Shown in pieces: positions 8,634-17,501 of a stretch of 64,000 nt of DNA. The DNA comes from Streptomyces aureus (GTDB lineage: Bacteria > Actinomycetota > Actinomycetes > Streptomycetales > Streptomycetaceae), in the NCBI RefSeq assembly GCF_000725495.1, contig NZ_JNZD01000009.1, forward strand, positions 124,001 to 188,000, written 5' to 3'. A program made the position numbers and the translations under genes. The notes beneath the pieces were generated by a model, which worked only from the letters and a program-made list of their open reading frames with translations, was not told the DNA's origin and did not search any database. The first letter of the stretch is position 1, and the number at the start of each line of letters is the position of its first letter.

Positions 8634-9166
8634 GCGGCGACGTTGGCGCGGGTCGCGCAGCGGTCCGAGCAGTAGCGCCGGGAGCGGTTGGTCGAGGTGT
8701 CCAGGTAGGCGTTGCGGCACGGCGCGGCCTCGCACAGGCCGAGGCGGTCCACTCCGTACTCGGTCAGGTGGAAGGCGAGACCCATCGCCGCGATCGCCGC
8801 GTAGCCCGCCGTCGCGTTCGACGGGTGGTCCGCGAGGTGCATGTGCCACAGCGGACGGTCGTCGTCGTCCCGGTGGTCGTGCCCCGAGATCTGCGGGCTC
8901 ACCGGGAACTCCAGGAGCAGGGAGTTCAGCAGGTCCACCGCGAGCGTCTCCTCGCCGCCGGCCGCGGCCTCGAAGACAGCGCGCAGCCGTCCCCGTACCG
9001 AACGGAAGCGGGTGACGTCCGCCTCCGTGGCGCGGCGGGCCGCCGAGGCGTTGCCCTCGAACAGGTCGCGGACGGCCTCCACCGAGGTGAGGGAGTCCCT
9101 TCCTCGAACCGGTTCCTCCGTGTTGACGAGACGGACGGCGTAATCCGAGTAATAGGCCAGTTCCAC
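8537..9166 (-). CDS. CGNR zinc-finger transcriptional regulator
   Basis: A 209-residue protein with an N-terminal ABATE-type domain (MELAYYSDYAVRLVNTEEP) and a C-terminal zinc knuckle. The knuckle cysteines are in LCEAAPCRNAYLDTS and RYCSDRCATR, about residues 143-172, followed by a basic helix (AAYRARKRL). These proteins are presumed stress-linked DNA-binding regulators. Both this frame and the convergent sodX frame are conserved in type where they overlap (8537-8633), so both look real. Confidence 0.88.
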   Translation of the reverse strand: MELAYYSDYAVRLVNTEEPVRGRDSLTSVEAVRDLFEGNASAARRATEADVTRFRSVRGRLRAVFEAAAGGEETLAVDLLNSLLLEFPVSPQISGHDHRDDDDRPLWHMHLADHPSNATAGYAAIAAMGLAFHLTEYGVDRLGLCEAAPCRNAYLDTSTNRSRRYCSDRCATRANVAAYRARKRLEADRAASTGLAATSTQRTTPNGDR

Positions 9167-9266
9167 TTGTAGTCCTTACGGGCGCGCTCTATCGTCGTGG
9201 CGGCGGTCGGGTAACAGCTGATCGCCCTTAAAGGGTATTACGTGGTCGACTGGGGGAGGGGCTTTC

Positions 9267-10025
9267 ATGGCCATCGGCACCGGGACCGACTGGCAGGCCT
9301 GGCAGCGGAGCTGGGACCGGCAGCAGGAGTGGTACATGCCCGACCGCGAGGACCGCTTCCGGGTGATGCTCGACATGGCCGAGGCGCTCGTCGGACCCGC
9401 GCCCCGCGTCCTCGACCTCGCCTGCGGCACCGGGACCATCACCGCCCGGCTGCTCGCCCGCCTCCCCGGCGCCACCAGCACCGGCGTCGACCTCGACCCC
9501 GCCCTCCTCGCCATCGCCGGGGGCACCTTCGCCGGCGACGACCGGGTCGAGCTCGTCACGGCCGACCTGAAGGACCCCGACTGGCGCGCCCGGCTCCCGT
9601 ACGACACGTACGACGCCGTCCTGACCGCCACGGCCCTGCACTGGCTGCACAGCGGACCCCTCGCCGTGCTCTACGGCCAGATCGCCGAACTCGTCCGCGA
9701 CGGCGGTGTGTTCATGAACGCCGACCACATGCCCGACGAGGCGACACCCCGGATCGACGCCGCCGACCGCGCCCGGCGGCACGCCCGTATGGACCGGGCG
9801 AAGGAGGACGGGGCCCTCGACTGGGCCGACTGGTGGAAGTCCGCCGCCCAGGACCCCGTCCTGGCCGGCCCCACCGCGCGCCGCTTCGAGATCTACGGCG
9901 AGCACGCCGACGGCGACACACCCTCCGCCGAGTGGCACGCGCGCGTGCTGCGCGAACGGGGCTTCGGCGAGGCCCGGTCCGTGTGGCGCTCCCCCTCGGA
10001 CGCGCTGGTGCTCGCGGTCAAGTAG
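9267..10025 (+). CDS. Class I SAM-dependent methyltransferase
   Basis: A 252-residue cytosolic methyltransferase. Motif I (VLDLACGTGTITARLL) is near residues 50-65, the acidic residue of motif II is in GVDLDPALLAIA, and motif IV is around YDAVLTATALHWLHSG. These mark the Rossmann fold that binds S-adenosylmethionine. The ATG at 9267 has GGGAGGGG upstream. The substrate is unknown. A 14-bp-stem terminator follows 20 bases after the stop, so it is likely monocistronic. Confidence 0.88.
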   Translation: MAIGTGTDWQAWQRSWDRQQEWYMPDREDRFRVMLDMAEALVGPAPRVLDLACGTGTITARLLARLPGATSTGVDLDPALLAIAGGTFAGDDRVELVTADLKDPDWRARLPYDTYDAVLTATALHWLHSGPLAVLYGQIAELVRDGGVFMNADHMPDEATPRIDAADRARRHARMDRAKEDGALDWADWWKSAAQDPVLAGPTARRFEIYGEHADGDTPSAEWHARVLRERGFGEARSVWRSPSDALVLAVK

Positions 10026-10044
10026 CCCGCGCGGGCGACCGGTC

Positions 10045-10075
10045 GGAGGCGGTACGGAAAATCCGTACCGCCTCC
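10045..10075. terminator. Perfect 14-bp-stem terminator hairpin
   Basis: Arms 10045-10058 and 10062-10075 pair perfectly around AAA. It sits after the methyltransferase and before the sigma gene. The core GGCGGTACGG is shared with the hairpin at 11437-11469. Confidence 0.8.
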
Positions 10076-10151
10076 GCCGCGTCCTGCGGGGCCTCCCGCC
10101 GCACTGGAAGGGTGAGACGGTCCGCGAGCGCGGGCCGGGAAGGGGGGCGGG

Positions 10152-10640
10152 ATGACGCGCGGCGAGGAAGCCGCTCTGCACGCTTTCGTGGAGGGCAGAC
10201 GACCGGCCCTGTTCCGCAGCGCCTATCTGCTCTGCGGCAATCGCGACGAGGCGGAGGACCTCGTGCAGACGACGCTGGTCAAGGTCGTCCTCGGCGCGCG
10301 GCGGCACGGACGTCTCGAAAGTCTCGAGGCCTACGCGCGCAAGACGCTGGTCAACACCTTCATCTCCGCCCGCCGCCGGTTCTGGCGGCGTGAGCACGCG
10401 TACGGCGAGGTGCCGGACGTGGCGGGGCGGTCGGTCGACAGCGACACCGGACTCGTGGTGCGGGCCGCGCTCGCGGAACTCGCGCCGAGACAAAGAGCGG
10501 TGCTCGTCCTGCGCTACTGGGAGGACCTGAGCGTGGCCGCCACGGCCCAGGTGCTCGGTATGCGCGAGAGCACGGTCAAGAGCCACACGGCCAGGGGACT
10601 CGCGGCACTGAGGGCCGCGGTGCGGGAGGAATACGTATGA
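10152..10640 (+). CDS. SigE-family ECF RNA polymerase sigma factor
   Basis: A 162-residue ECF sigma factor. Region 2 covers residues 8-70 (FRSAYLLCGNRDEAEDLVQT, with the DEAEDLVQ block). Region 4 covers about 105-160 (LAPRQRAVLVLRYWEDLSVA, then an ESTVKSHTARGL recognition helix). It matches the actinobacterial 'SigE family' in length and in its short linker. The start at 10152 has AAGGGGGGCGGG upstream. The stop overlaps the next start (ATGA), linking it to a membrane protein that may be its anti-sigma or effector. Confidence 0.92.
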   Translation: MTRGEEAALHAFVEGRRPALFRSAYLLCGNRDEAEDLVQTTLVKVVLGARRHGRLESLEAYARKTLVNTFISARRRFWRREHAYGEVPDVAGRSVDSDTGLVVRAALAELAPRQRAVLVLRYWEDLSVAATAQVLGMRESTVKSHTARGLAALRAAVREEYV

Positions 10641-11413
10641 ACGAGGAAGCGGAGACGGAATACGTGAGGGGACTGCTCGGACGGGCGGTGGACGAGGTCC
10701 AGGTGCCCGGGAGCCGGGGGAGCGAGGCGGTCTTCGCCAAGGCCTCGCGGGTGCGGTGGCGCCGGCGCACGACGGCGACCGGTGTCGCCGCGGCGGCCGT
10801 CGCGGCCGGTCTCGTCTTCGGGCCCGGCGTGCTGAGCTCCGGTCACGGGGCGAGGGTGGCGAGCGCGCCCACCGCCGGCGAGTACACCACCAAGGCGGGC
10901 CGCTTCGCGAAGCTGCTGCCCGCCGGGACCGGGAAGATCAGCGAGATCTCGCTGGTGCGACTGTTCAAGCAGCAGCCGAAGGCGAAGGAGCCCAAGCCGG
11001 TCGGCCCGTACGACGGCGCCTACGCCGTCGCCCGGCCCGACGGGGTCGGCTACATCGCCGTGGGAGTGGTCCCACGATCGGTGATCGACGCGAAGACGGG
11101 CGGCGCGGGCCTGGGCAACCCCTGCAAGGACGCCCCCAAGGACGGACGCATCGGCTGCACCACCCAGAAGCTGCCCGACGGCAGCATCCTGGGCGTCTGG
11201 GAGACGCCCCCGGCCGATCCCGCTCTCCACCCGGTTCCGGCCGGGGGACGGGAGTTCGACGCCAGCCTCCGGCTGAAGGACGGCACCCACCTGGACATCC
11301 GAGCCAGCACGGGCTTCGAGGGCAAGGGCCAACTCGGCCCCCTTCTCAAGACCCCACCCCTGACCCGGGCCCAGCTCACCAAGCTGATCCAGAACCCGGC
11401 ACTGCTGAAGTAG
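10637..11413 (+). CDS. Membrane-anchored protein coupled to the SigE-type sigma factor
   Basis: A 258-residue protein with a short cytoplasmic N-terminus, one membrane segment at about residues 45-65 (TGVAAAAVAAGLVFGPGVLS) and a long extracytoplasmic domain. Residues 8-40 (VRGLLGRAVDEVQVPGSRGS) could bind the sigma factor, as in anti-sigma proteins, but no HxxxCxxC zinc motif is present. The outer domain is not recognised; cysteines in NPCKDAPK and IGCTTQ may form a disulfide. The four-base overlap with the sigma gene supports a functional pair. The anti-sigma role is inferred from context only. Confidence 0.8.
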   Translation: MNEEAETEYVRGLLGRAVDEVQVPGSRGSEAVFAKASRVRWRRRTTATGVAAAAVAAGLVFGPGVLSSGHGARVASAPTAGEYTTKAGRFAKLLPAGTGKISEISLVRLFKQQPKAKEPKPVGPYDGAYAVARPDGVGYIAVGVVPRSVIDAKTGGAGLGNPCKDAPKDGRIGCTTQKLPDGSILGVWETPPADPALHPVPAGGREFDASLRLKDGTHLDIRASTGFEGKGQLGPLLKTPPLTRAQLTKLIQNPALLK

Positions 11414-11436
11414 CGGCGGGAACCGGGAGCACGAGG

Positions 11437-11469
11437 AAGGGGCGGTACGGGAGACCCGTACCGCCCCTT
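11437..11469. terminator. Perfect 15-bp-stem bidirectional terminator
   Basis: Arms 11437-11451 and 11455-11469 pair perfectly around AGA. It lies between the convergent sigma operon and the ABC transporter operon. It shares the GGCGGTACGG core with the hairpin at 10045-10075. Confidence 0.82.
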
Positions 11470-11500
11470 GTCCTTGCGCCCGAGGGCGTGGACGTCCCGG

Positions 11501-12262
11501 TCAGAGGACCTTCGACAGGAACGACTTGGTGCGTTCGTGCTGGGGGTCCGTCAGGACGTCGCGCGGGTTGCCGGACTCGACGACCACGCCGCCGTCCATG
11601 AAGACCAGGCTGTCGCCGACCTCACGGGCGAAGCCCATCTCGTGCGTGACGACGACCATCGTCATACCGGACTCGGCGAGGTCGCGCATGACGTCGAGGA
11701 CGTCACCGACCAGCTCCGGGTCCAGAGCCGAGGTCGGCTCGTCGAAGAGCATCAGCTTCGGGTCCATGGCCAGCGCGCGGGCGATCGCCACGCGCTGCTG
11801 CTGGCCACCGGACAGCTGCGACGGGTAGTTCTTCGCCTTGTCGCCGAGGCCGACGCGCTCCAGCAGCTCCATCGCCCGGTCCCGGGCGTCCGCCTTCTTC
11901 ACGCCCTTGACCTGGATCGGCGCTTCCATGACGTTCTCGACGGCCGTCATGTGCGGGAACAGGTTGAAGCGCTGGAAGACCATGCCGATGTCACGGCGCT
12001 TCAGAGCGACTTCGCTGTCCTTGAGCTCGTAGAGCTTGTCGCCCTTCTGGCGGTAGCCCACCAGGTAGCCGTCGACGTACAGCCGGCCGGCGTTGATCTT
12101 CTCCAGGTGGTTGATGCACCGGAGGAAGGTCGACTTGCCGGAGCCCGACGGGCCGATGAGGCAGAACACCTCGCCGGTGTTGACCTCCAGGTCGATGCCC
12201 TTGAGCACCTCCACCTGGCCGAAGGACTTGTGGACGCCCTCCGACTTCACCATCGCGGTCAT
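11501..12262 (-). CDS. Polar amino acid ABC transporter ATP-binding protein
   Basis: A 253-residue ATPase of the GlnQ/GluA type that powers amino acid import. Walker A is GPSGSGKST (near residue 38), the Q-loop is in [10 protein letters not shown], the signature is LSGGQQQR, Walker B is [12 protein letters not shown] and the H-loop is in VVTHEMGFA. The ATG overlaps the permease stop (ATGA at 12259-12262). It is the third gene of an operon in the order binding protein, permease, ATPase. Glutamate or a related polar amino acid is likely, but the sequence does not fix the substrate. Confidence 0.93.
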   Translation of the reverse strand: MTAMVKSEGVHKSFGQVEVLKGIDLEVNTGEVFCLIGPSGSGKSTFLRCINHLEKINAGRLYVDGYLVGYRQKGDKLYELKDSEVALKRRDIGMVFQRFNLFPHMTAVENVMEAPIQVKGVKKADARDRAMELLERVGLGDKAKNYPSQLSGGQQQRVAIARALAMDPKLMLFDEPTSALDPELVGDVLDVMRDLAESGMTMVVVTHEMGFAREVGDSLVFMDGGVVVESGNPRDVLTDPQHERTKSFLSKVL

Positions 12263-13224
12263 CCCTTGCCCCTCTCACTGCCGAGCCCGATCAGGTTCGC
12301 CTTGATCTTCTGGAAGACCGTCGGCGGCAGGCTACGGCTGGAACCCCGTGCGTAGTAGCGCTCCAGGTAGTACTGGAAGACGCTGAACACGCTGGTCATG
12401 GCCAGGTACCAGATGGAGGCGACGAACAGCATCTCCATGACGGCGTACGACGTGGAGCCGATCGCCGAGGTGGAGCGCAGCAGCTCGTTGTACGTGACCG
12501 CGTACACCAGCGACGAGGTCTTCAGCATGTTGATGAACTCGTTGCCGGTCGGCGGCACGATCACCCGCATCGCCTGCGGGATCACGATGCGGAACAGCGT
12601 CTTGGTGTGGCTCATGCCGAGGGCCTGGGCGGCCTCCGTCTGGCCCTCGTCGACGGCCAGCAGGCCGGCGCGGCAGATCTCGGCCATGTAAGCGGCCTCG
12701 TTCAGACCGAGACCCAGCAGGGCGCACATGAACGGCGTCATGACGTCCGTCATGTTGTTCTTGTAGATCGGCCCGAGGTTCAGCACCGGGAAGATCAGCG
12801 CCAGGTTGAACCACAGCAGCAGCTGGACGTAGACCGGCGTGCCGCGGAAGAACCAGATGTACAGCCACGCGACCGTGCTGGTCACCGGGTTCTTCGAGAG
12901 CCGCATCACCGCGAGGAGGATGCCCAGCACCACGCCGACGATCATGGCGAGGATGCTGATCAGCAGTGTGCGGCCGGCGCCCTGGACGACGCTGGACACG
13001 AAGAGCTGGTCGCTCACCGTGTGCCACTGGATGTTGCCCTGCGAGAACGCGATGCCGAGCGCCACCAGCAGCGCGACGACGATGACGCCGCTGATCCACC
13101 GGCCGTAGTGCCGGACGGGGATCGCCTTGATGGTCTCCGGGGCCGGCCCGGACGCCGCACCCGCGGACACCGAGTCGCCCGGGGGCGGGGTGTCCGAGGG
13201 GGACTTGTCGAGTTTGTCAGTCAC
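12259..13224 (-). CDS. Polar amino acid ABC transporter permease
   Basis: A 321-residue inner-membrane permease of the His/Glu/Gln/Arg/opine family. A hydrophilic 45-residue N-terminus precedes about six membrane segments. The EAA loop, which contacts the ATPase, is visible as [20 protein letters not shown] near residue 225. It is the only permease of the operon, so a homodimer is expected, unlike systems with two permease genes. It lies 28 bases downstream of the binding-protein gene and overlaps the ATPase gene by four bases. Confidence 0.93.
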   Translation of the reverse strand: MTDKLDKSPSDTPPPGDSVSAGAASGPAPETIKAIPVRHYGRWISGVIVVALLVALGIAFSQGNIQWHTVSDQLFVSSVVQGAGRTLLISILAMIVGVVLGILLAVMRLSKNPVTSTVAWLYIWFFRGTPVYVQLLLWFNLALIFPVLNLGPIYKNNMTDVMTPFMCALLGLGLNEAAYMAEICRAGLLAVDEGQTEAAQALGMSHTKTLFRIVIPQAMRVIVPPTGNEFINMLKTSSLVYAVTYNELLRSTSAIGSTSYAVMEMLFVASIWYLAMTSVFSVFQYYLERYYARGSSRSLPPTVFQKIKANLIGLGSERGKG

Positions 13225-13252
13225 GTGACTGCCCTTCAGTGGTGCGCTCGGC

Positions 13253-14203
13253 TTACTTGCCGCCGTTGATCGCGGACTGCGAGATCGCGCCGGACTGGGC
13301 GCCCCACTTCTCCAGGACCTTCTGGTACGAGCCGTCCTTGATGATCGCGTCGACGGCTTCCTTCAGCGCGTCGCGGAGCTGGGTGTTCTTCTTGTTGAGG
13401 ATGATGCCGAACGGTCCGGCGTCGTACTGCTTGTTGATGACCTCGAAGGCCTTGCCGCCGTCGGCCTTGTTGGACAGGTCGACCGCGACCGGGTAGTCGT
13501 TGATGCCGGCCACGGCGCCGCCGGACTTCACACGGGTCTGGGCCTCGGTGTCGTTCTGGAACGACTCGATGTTGATGGCCTTCTTGCCGGCGTCCGTGCA
13601 CTTCTTGGACTGGTCCTTCAGGGCCGTCTCGTACGTCGTGCCCTGCTGCACGGCGGCGGTCTTGCCGCAGAGGTCCTCGATGCCCTTGATGCCCTCGGGG
13701 TTGCCCTTCTTCACGTAGATGGCCGTACCGGCCGTGAAGTAGTCCACGAAGTCGACGCCCTCGCCGAGCTTCTTGCCCTTGTCGTCCAGGCCTTCCTGGC
13801 GCTGCTTGTTGTCCGTGATGGACGACATGCCGATGTCGTAGCGGCCCGAGTTGACGGCGGTGATCAGGCCGTCGAAGGAGCCCGAGGTGAACTCGAACTT
13901 CACGCCGAGCTGCTTGCCGAGCGCGTCGGCCAGGTCCGGGTCGACACCGACGATCTTGCCGCCCTCGGTGGACTCCATGGGGGCGTACTCGGCGTTGGTG
14001 CCGACCTTGATGACGCCCGCGTCCTGGATGGCCTTGGGCAGCTTGGAGAAGAGGGGGGCACTGTTCGTGGCCGTGCCGGAGTTGTCCTTCTTGGTCTGGT
14101 CACCGCAACCGGTGAGGACAAGGGCGCCGGCGACCGCGATCGCACCGACCGCTGCTATCCGGGACGGCGCGGTCTTGGTACGACGGGTGGTGCGTGCGGT
14201 CAT
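13253..14203 (-). CDS. Amino acid ABC transporter substrate-binding lipoprotein
   Basis: A 316-residue family 3 solute-binding protein. A basic N-terminus and hydrophobic segment end in the lipobox LVLTGC (Cys at about residue 33), so the mature protein is lipid-anchored outside the membrane. The binding domain follows, with IKVGTNAEYAPMES, VDPDLADALGKQL and an FDGLITAVNSGRYDIGMSSI hinge segment. The start has GGAGG upstream. It is the first gene of the transporter operon and needs the following permease and ATPase to function. The ligand is probably a polar amino acid. Confidence 0.93.
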   Translation of the reverse strand: MTARTTRRTKTAPSRIAAVGAIAVAGALVLTGCGDQTKKDNSGTATNSAPLFSKLPKAIQDAGVIKVGTNAEYAPMESTEGGKIVGVDPDLADALGKQLGVKFEFTSGSFDGLITAVNSGRYDIGMSSITDNKQRQEGLDDKGKKLGEGVDFVDYFTAGTAIYVKKGNPEGIKGIEDLCGKTAAVQQGTTYETALKDQSKKCTDAGKKAINIESFQNDTEAQTRVKSGGAVAGINDYPVAVDLSNKADGGKAFEVINKQYDAGPFGIILNKKNTQLRDALKEAVDAIIKDGSYQKVLEKWGAQSGAISQSAINGGK

Positions 14204-14741
14204 GAGGGTTCCTCCGGCAGATCAGGGAGTAGCCGATAGGTCGACGGAAACACACACCTTCGAGTGTCGCGACCTCGTGTAATGACGGCATCTTGCCATT
14301 CGGACCGCGAGATTCAGGGTGGCCGCTATGTCAAAATCGGATAACGGGTGACCCCCGAAGTGCTACCGGGCAGTACCTCTCGGCCGGATCATGTGCGGGA
14401 ATCCTCCCTTCCGGCCGGAAGATCTCCGGTCCACCGCGACCGGCGGAAGACCGCTACACGGCAGTTCTGTCCGAACGAGGACATGTCGGTATGTGTCAAT
14501 GGATGCGGGCATGAGTCATCTCACCGACGTGTGATCTTGGTTCTATCGACTCGTCCTCGACGCCGTTCGTCCGGTAAGAAGGTTCTTTACACCCCTCATC
14601 CGGGGCTCAGGGCGCGTGTGCGGCGCGCCCGTCGCGCAGCGGCCCGTACGCAACCACGGCGGCAGGGCCTGCGCGGTGCCCGCCCACCCCTCAACCAGGA
14701 GTGGCCACCCTCGATATTGAAGACTTAAGGGGTAAAACAAA
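14204..14741. other. Divergent promoter region between the transporter and malic enzyme genes
   Basis: 538 bases without a recognisable gene. Composition is less GC-rich than the coding DNA around it, as expected for promoters of both divergent genes. A TTGACA occurs on the minus strand (14329-14334) without a good -10 partner at normal spacing. AAGGGG at about 14727 is the ribosome site of the malic enzyme gene. I looked for GlnR-type half sites and saw none that were convincing. Confidence 0.5.
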
Positions 14742-15965
14742 GTGGCAGCGGAGATCGTCAATCCTCGCAGCGACAGCAGTACGGATCACGAAGGCGGGGC
14801 AGAGCCCCTCGATTCCTTCGACCCGGCTTTCGCGCTGCACCGCGGCGGCAAGATGGCAGTGCAAGCCACCGTGCCGATCCGCGACAAGGACGACCTGTCC
14901 CTGGCTTACACGCCCGGCGTCGCGAAGGTGTGCAGCGCGATCGCCGAGCAGCCGGAACTCGTCCACGACTACACGTGGAAGTCGTCCGTGGTCGCTGTGG
15001 TGACCGACGGGACGGCAGTGCTCGGGCTCGGTGACATCGGCCCGGAGGCCTCGCTCCCCGTCATGGAGGGCAAGGCCATCCTGTTCAAGCAGTTCGGCGG
15101 GGTGGACGCGGTTCCGATCGCGCTCGCCTGCACCGGCGTCGACGAGATCGTCGAGACGGTGGTCCGGCTCGCTCCCTCCTTCGGCGGCGTCAATCTGGAG
15201 GACATCTCGGCGCCGAGGTGCTTCGAGATCGAGCGCAAGCTCCAGGAGCGGCTCGACATCCCCGTCTTCCACGACGACCAGCACGGGACCGCCGTCGTCA
15301 CCCTCGCGGCCCTGCGGAACGCCGCCAGGCTCACCGGGCGCTCGCTCGGCGACCTGCGCGCGGTGATCTCCGGAGCGGGCGCGGCCGGTATCGCCATCGC
15401 CAAGTTCCTGCTGGAGGCCGGCCTCGGCGATGTCGCGGTCGCGGACCGCAAGGGCGTCGTGTCGCGGGACCGGGACGACCTGACGGACGTCAAGCGCGAG
15501 CTGGCGGAGATCACCAACAGGGCGGGGATCTCCGGTTCGCTGGAGGAGGCGCTCGCGGGCGCCGACGTCTTCATCGGCGTCTCCGGCGGTACGGTGCCCG
15601 AGCCGGCGGTCGCCTCGATGGCGAAGGACGCCTTCGTCTTCGCGATGGCCAACCCGAACCCCGAGGTGCACCCGGAGATCGCCCACAAGTACGCGGCCGT
15701 CGTCGCGACCGGGCGGTCGGACTTCCCGAACCAGATCAACAACGTGCTGGCCTTCCCGGGAATCTTCGCCGGTGCGCTCCAGGTCCGGGCCTCCCGGATC
15801 ACCGAGGGCATGAAGATCGCCGCCGCCGACGCGCTGGCCGCGGTCGTCGGGGACGACCTCGCCGCGGACTACGTCATCCCCTCGCCGTTCGACGAGCGGG
15901 TGGCGCCGGCGGTCACGGCCGCGGTGGCCGCCGCGGCCCGGGCGGAAGGCGTCGCCCGCCGCTGA
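14742..15965 (+). CDS. Malic enzyme (malate to pyruvate and CO2)
   Basis: A 407-residue bacterial malic enzyme that makes pyruvate and a reduced nicotinamide cofactor from malate. The N-terminal malic domain (about residues 25-165) contains the active-site tyrosine in SLAYTPGVAKVC, a catalytic lysine in LPVMEGKAILFKQFGG and metal-binding acidic residues in FHDDQHGT. The NAD(P) domain follows with GAGAAGIAIAKFLL. Cofactor preference is not certain; from memory the syntenic S. coelicolor enzyme (SCO5261) uses NADP. The start is GTG with AAGGGG about 10 bases upstream. A strong terminator follows. Confidence 0.93.
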   Translation: MAAEIVNPRSDSSTDHEGGAEPLDSFDPAFALHRGGKMAVQATVPIRDKDDLSLAYTPGVAKVCSAIAEQPELVHDYTWKSSVVAVVTDGTAVLGLGDIGPEASLPVMEGKAILFKQFGGVDAVPIALACTGVDEIVETVVRLAPSFGGVNLEDISAPRCFEIERKLQERLDIPVFHDDQHGTAVVTLAALRNAARLTGRSLGDLRAVISGAGAAGIAIAKFLLEAGLGDVAVADRKGVVSRDRDDLTDVKRELAEITNRAGISGSLEEALAGADVFIGVSGGTVPEPAVASMAKDAFVFAMANPNPEVHPEIAHKYAAVVATGRSDFPNQINNVLAFPGIFAGALQVRASRITEGMKIAAADALAAVVGDDLAADYVIPSPFDERVAPAVTAAVAAAARAEGVARR

Positions 15966-15980
15966 GCCGACGCCCACCGT

Positions 15981-16013
15981 GACCCCGCCGGGAGGCTTCC
16001 TCCCGGCGGGGTC
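15981..16013 (+). terminator. Rho-independent terminator of the malic enzyme gene
   Basis: A perfect 15-bp stem (15981-15995 with 15999-16013) closes on CTT and is followed by GGCTTTTT. This is one of the few hairpins in the window with a real T-run. Confidence 0.92.
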
Positions 16014-16020
16014 GGCTTTT

Positions 16021-16216
16021 TCGCCCCCTCCGCCCCTACCCGTCCCGTCACGGGGGCGCTGCCCCGGCCCCCCGCTCCTCAATCGCCGGAGGGCTTGAGT
16101 TTCCCGCCGGAGAGTTTCAGCCCGTCCGGCGTTTGAGGACGAGGCCGTTCAGGCCGAAGCGGGGGTCCGGGGGCGGCAGCCCCCAGGCATGGGACGGGTA
16201 GGGGCGGAGGGGGCGA
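16021..16216. repeat. 196-bp intergenic element with 26-bp perfect terminal inverted repeats
   Basis: Bases 16021-16046 are the exact reverse complement of 16191-16216. Between them lie GTCCGGCGTTTGAGGACGAG (starting at about 16124) and a smaller inverted repeat around GGGGGCGGCAGCCCCC. I recognise this as a repeat family commonly seen between genes in Streptomyces genomes. It begins right after the malic enzyme terminator. No transposase is inside. The repeats continue imperfectly outward into the terminator T-run. Confidence 0.82.
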
Positions 16217-16311
16217 AGAAAAGGCTGTGCCCGGGGCCACCCGGTCGGTGGGGGACGTGTCACAGACGAGGGCGGTTCCCCCGGCCGGGGGCGGAGCCTA
16301 TCGTCAAGGTC

Positions 16312-17277
16312 ATGTTCGCTGCCTATGCCGCCCGAATCGACCGTGACCAGCCGCTGAACGGCCTGGAGTTGGGGGAGCGTCCGGCCCCCGAACAGAGGCC
16401 GGGCTGGACCACCGTGAACGTACGCGCCGCCTCCCTCAACCACCACGACCTCTGGTCGCTGCGCGGGGTCGGTCTCGCCGAGGACAAGCTGCCGATGATC
16501 CTCGGCTGCGACGCCGCCGGGATCGACGAGGACGGCAACGAGGTCGTCCTGCACTCCGTCATCGGCCAGAGCGGGCACGGTGTCGGCCCGAACGAGCCGC
16601 GGTCCATCCTGACCGAGCGTTACCAGGGCACCTTCGCCGAGCAGGTCTCCGTACCGACCTGGAACGTGCTGCCGAAGCCCAAGGAGCTGTCCTTCGCGGA
16701 GGCCGCCTGTCTGCCGACCGCCTGGCTGACGGCGTACCGCATGCTCTTCACCAACGCCGGGGTGCGCCCCGGCGACTCCGTGCTCGTCCAGGGTGCGGGC
16801 GGGGGCGTGGCCACGGCCGCGATCGTGCTCGGGAAGGCCGCGGGCCTGCGCGTCTTCGCCACCAGCCGGGACGAGGCCAAGCGGAAGCGGGCGCTCGAAC
16901 TCGGTGCCGTCGAGGCGCTGGAGCCCGGGGCGCGGCTGCCGCAGCGGGTGGACGCGGTCATCGAGACGGTCGGGGCCGCCACCTGGTCCCACTCGGTGAA
17001 GTCGCTGCGTCCCGGCGGGACCGTCGTGATCTCCGGCGCCACCAGCGGCGACCGGCCCTCGCACGCGGAGCTGACTCGGATCTTCTTCCTCGAGCTCAAG
17101 GTGGTCGGCTCCACCATGGGCACCAAGGACGAGCTGGAGGACCTGCTCGCCTTCTGCGCGGCCACCGGGGTGCGGCCCGTCGTCGACGAGGTGCTGCCCC
17201 TCGACCGCGCCCGCGAGGGTTTCCAGCGGCTGGAGTCCGGCGATCTCTTCGGCAAGATCGTGCTGACGGCCGGCTGA
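16312..17277 (+). CDS. Zinc-binding-family MDR dehydrogenase / quinone oxidoreductase-like
   Basis: A 321-residue medium-chain dehydrogenase/reductase. The N-terminal GroES-like domain (residues 1-130) includes SLNHHDLWSLRG and LGCDAAGI. The Rossmann domain has VLVQGAGGGVATAAIVLGKA near residue 160, the NAD(P)-binding glycine motif. The structural zinc cysteines of alcohol dehydrogenases are absent, which suggests a quinone-oxidoreductase or enoyl-reductase type enzyme. I chose the ATG at 16312; upstream sequence belongs to the intergenic repeat. Substrate unknown. Confidence 0.88.
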   Translation: MFAAYAARIDRDQPLNGLELGERPAPEQRPGWTTVNVRAASLNHHDLWSLRGVGLAEDKLPMILGCDAAGIDEDGNEVVLHSVIGQSGHGVGPNEPRSILTERYQGTFAEQVSVPTWNVLPKPKELSFAEAACLPTAWLTAYRMLFTNAGVRPGDSVLVQGAGGGVATAAIVLGKAAGLRVFATSRDEAKRKRALELGAVEALEPGARLPQRVDAVIETVGAATWSHSVKSLRPGGTVVISGATSGDRPSHAELTRIFFLELKVVGSTMGTKDELEDLLAFCAATGVRPVVDEVLPLDRAREGFQRLESGDLFGKIVLTAG

Positions 17278-17322
17278 GAGCGTCCTGGGCCGTCTTCGTG
17301 ACGGCTCCTCCATGATGGCGAG

Positions 17323-17350
17323 CGGCGGGTCCGGGTTTCCGGGCCCGCCG
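17323..17350 (+). terminator. 12-bp-stem terminator hairpin
   Basis: Arms 17323-17334 and 17339-17350 pair, with one T-G pair, around GTTT. It follows the oxidoreductase gene by 45 bases. Confidence 0.65.
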
Positions 17351-17454
17351 TTCCGTGTGTCCGGCCCGTGTGTCCGGCCCTTGTCCCGGGCTGGTCCACC
17401 GCGCCGGCTGCCTGCGTCCGGCCAGGGCACCCCACCCGTCTGCATACGGCCGCT

Positions 17455-17499
17455 TGTCAATTTTGGTTGACAGGGAGAGTCTGTCAACGTAGGTTGACA
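17455..17499 (+). promoter_or_regulatory. Double operator with embedded -35/-10 for a leaderless HTH/Clp-N operon
   Basis: Two copies of the palindrome TGTCAA-N6-TTGACA occur at 17455-17472 and 17482-17499. The TTGACA of the first (17467-17472) can serve as -35, and TAGGTT (17490-17495) lies 17 bases downstream as -10. Transcription would then start at or next to the ATG at 17502, giving a leaderless mRNA; no ribosome site is present. The operator covers the whole promoter, as expected for repression, most simply by the HTH protein encoded next. Confidence 0.82.
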
Positions 17500-17501
17500 T
17501 C

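Noticed and set aside
14204..14741. Possible GlnR operator before the amino acid transporter
   Set aside because: No pair of GTnAC/GAAAC half sites with correct spacing could be read.
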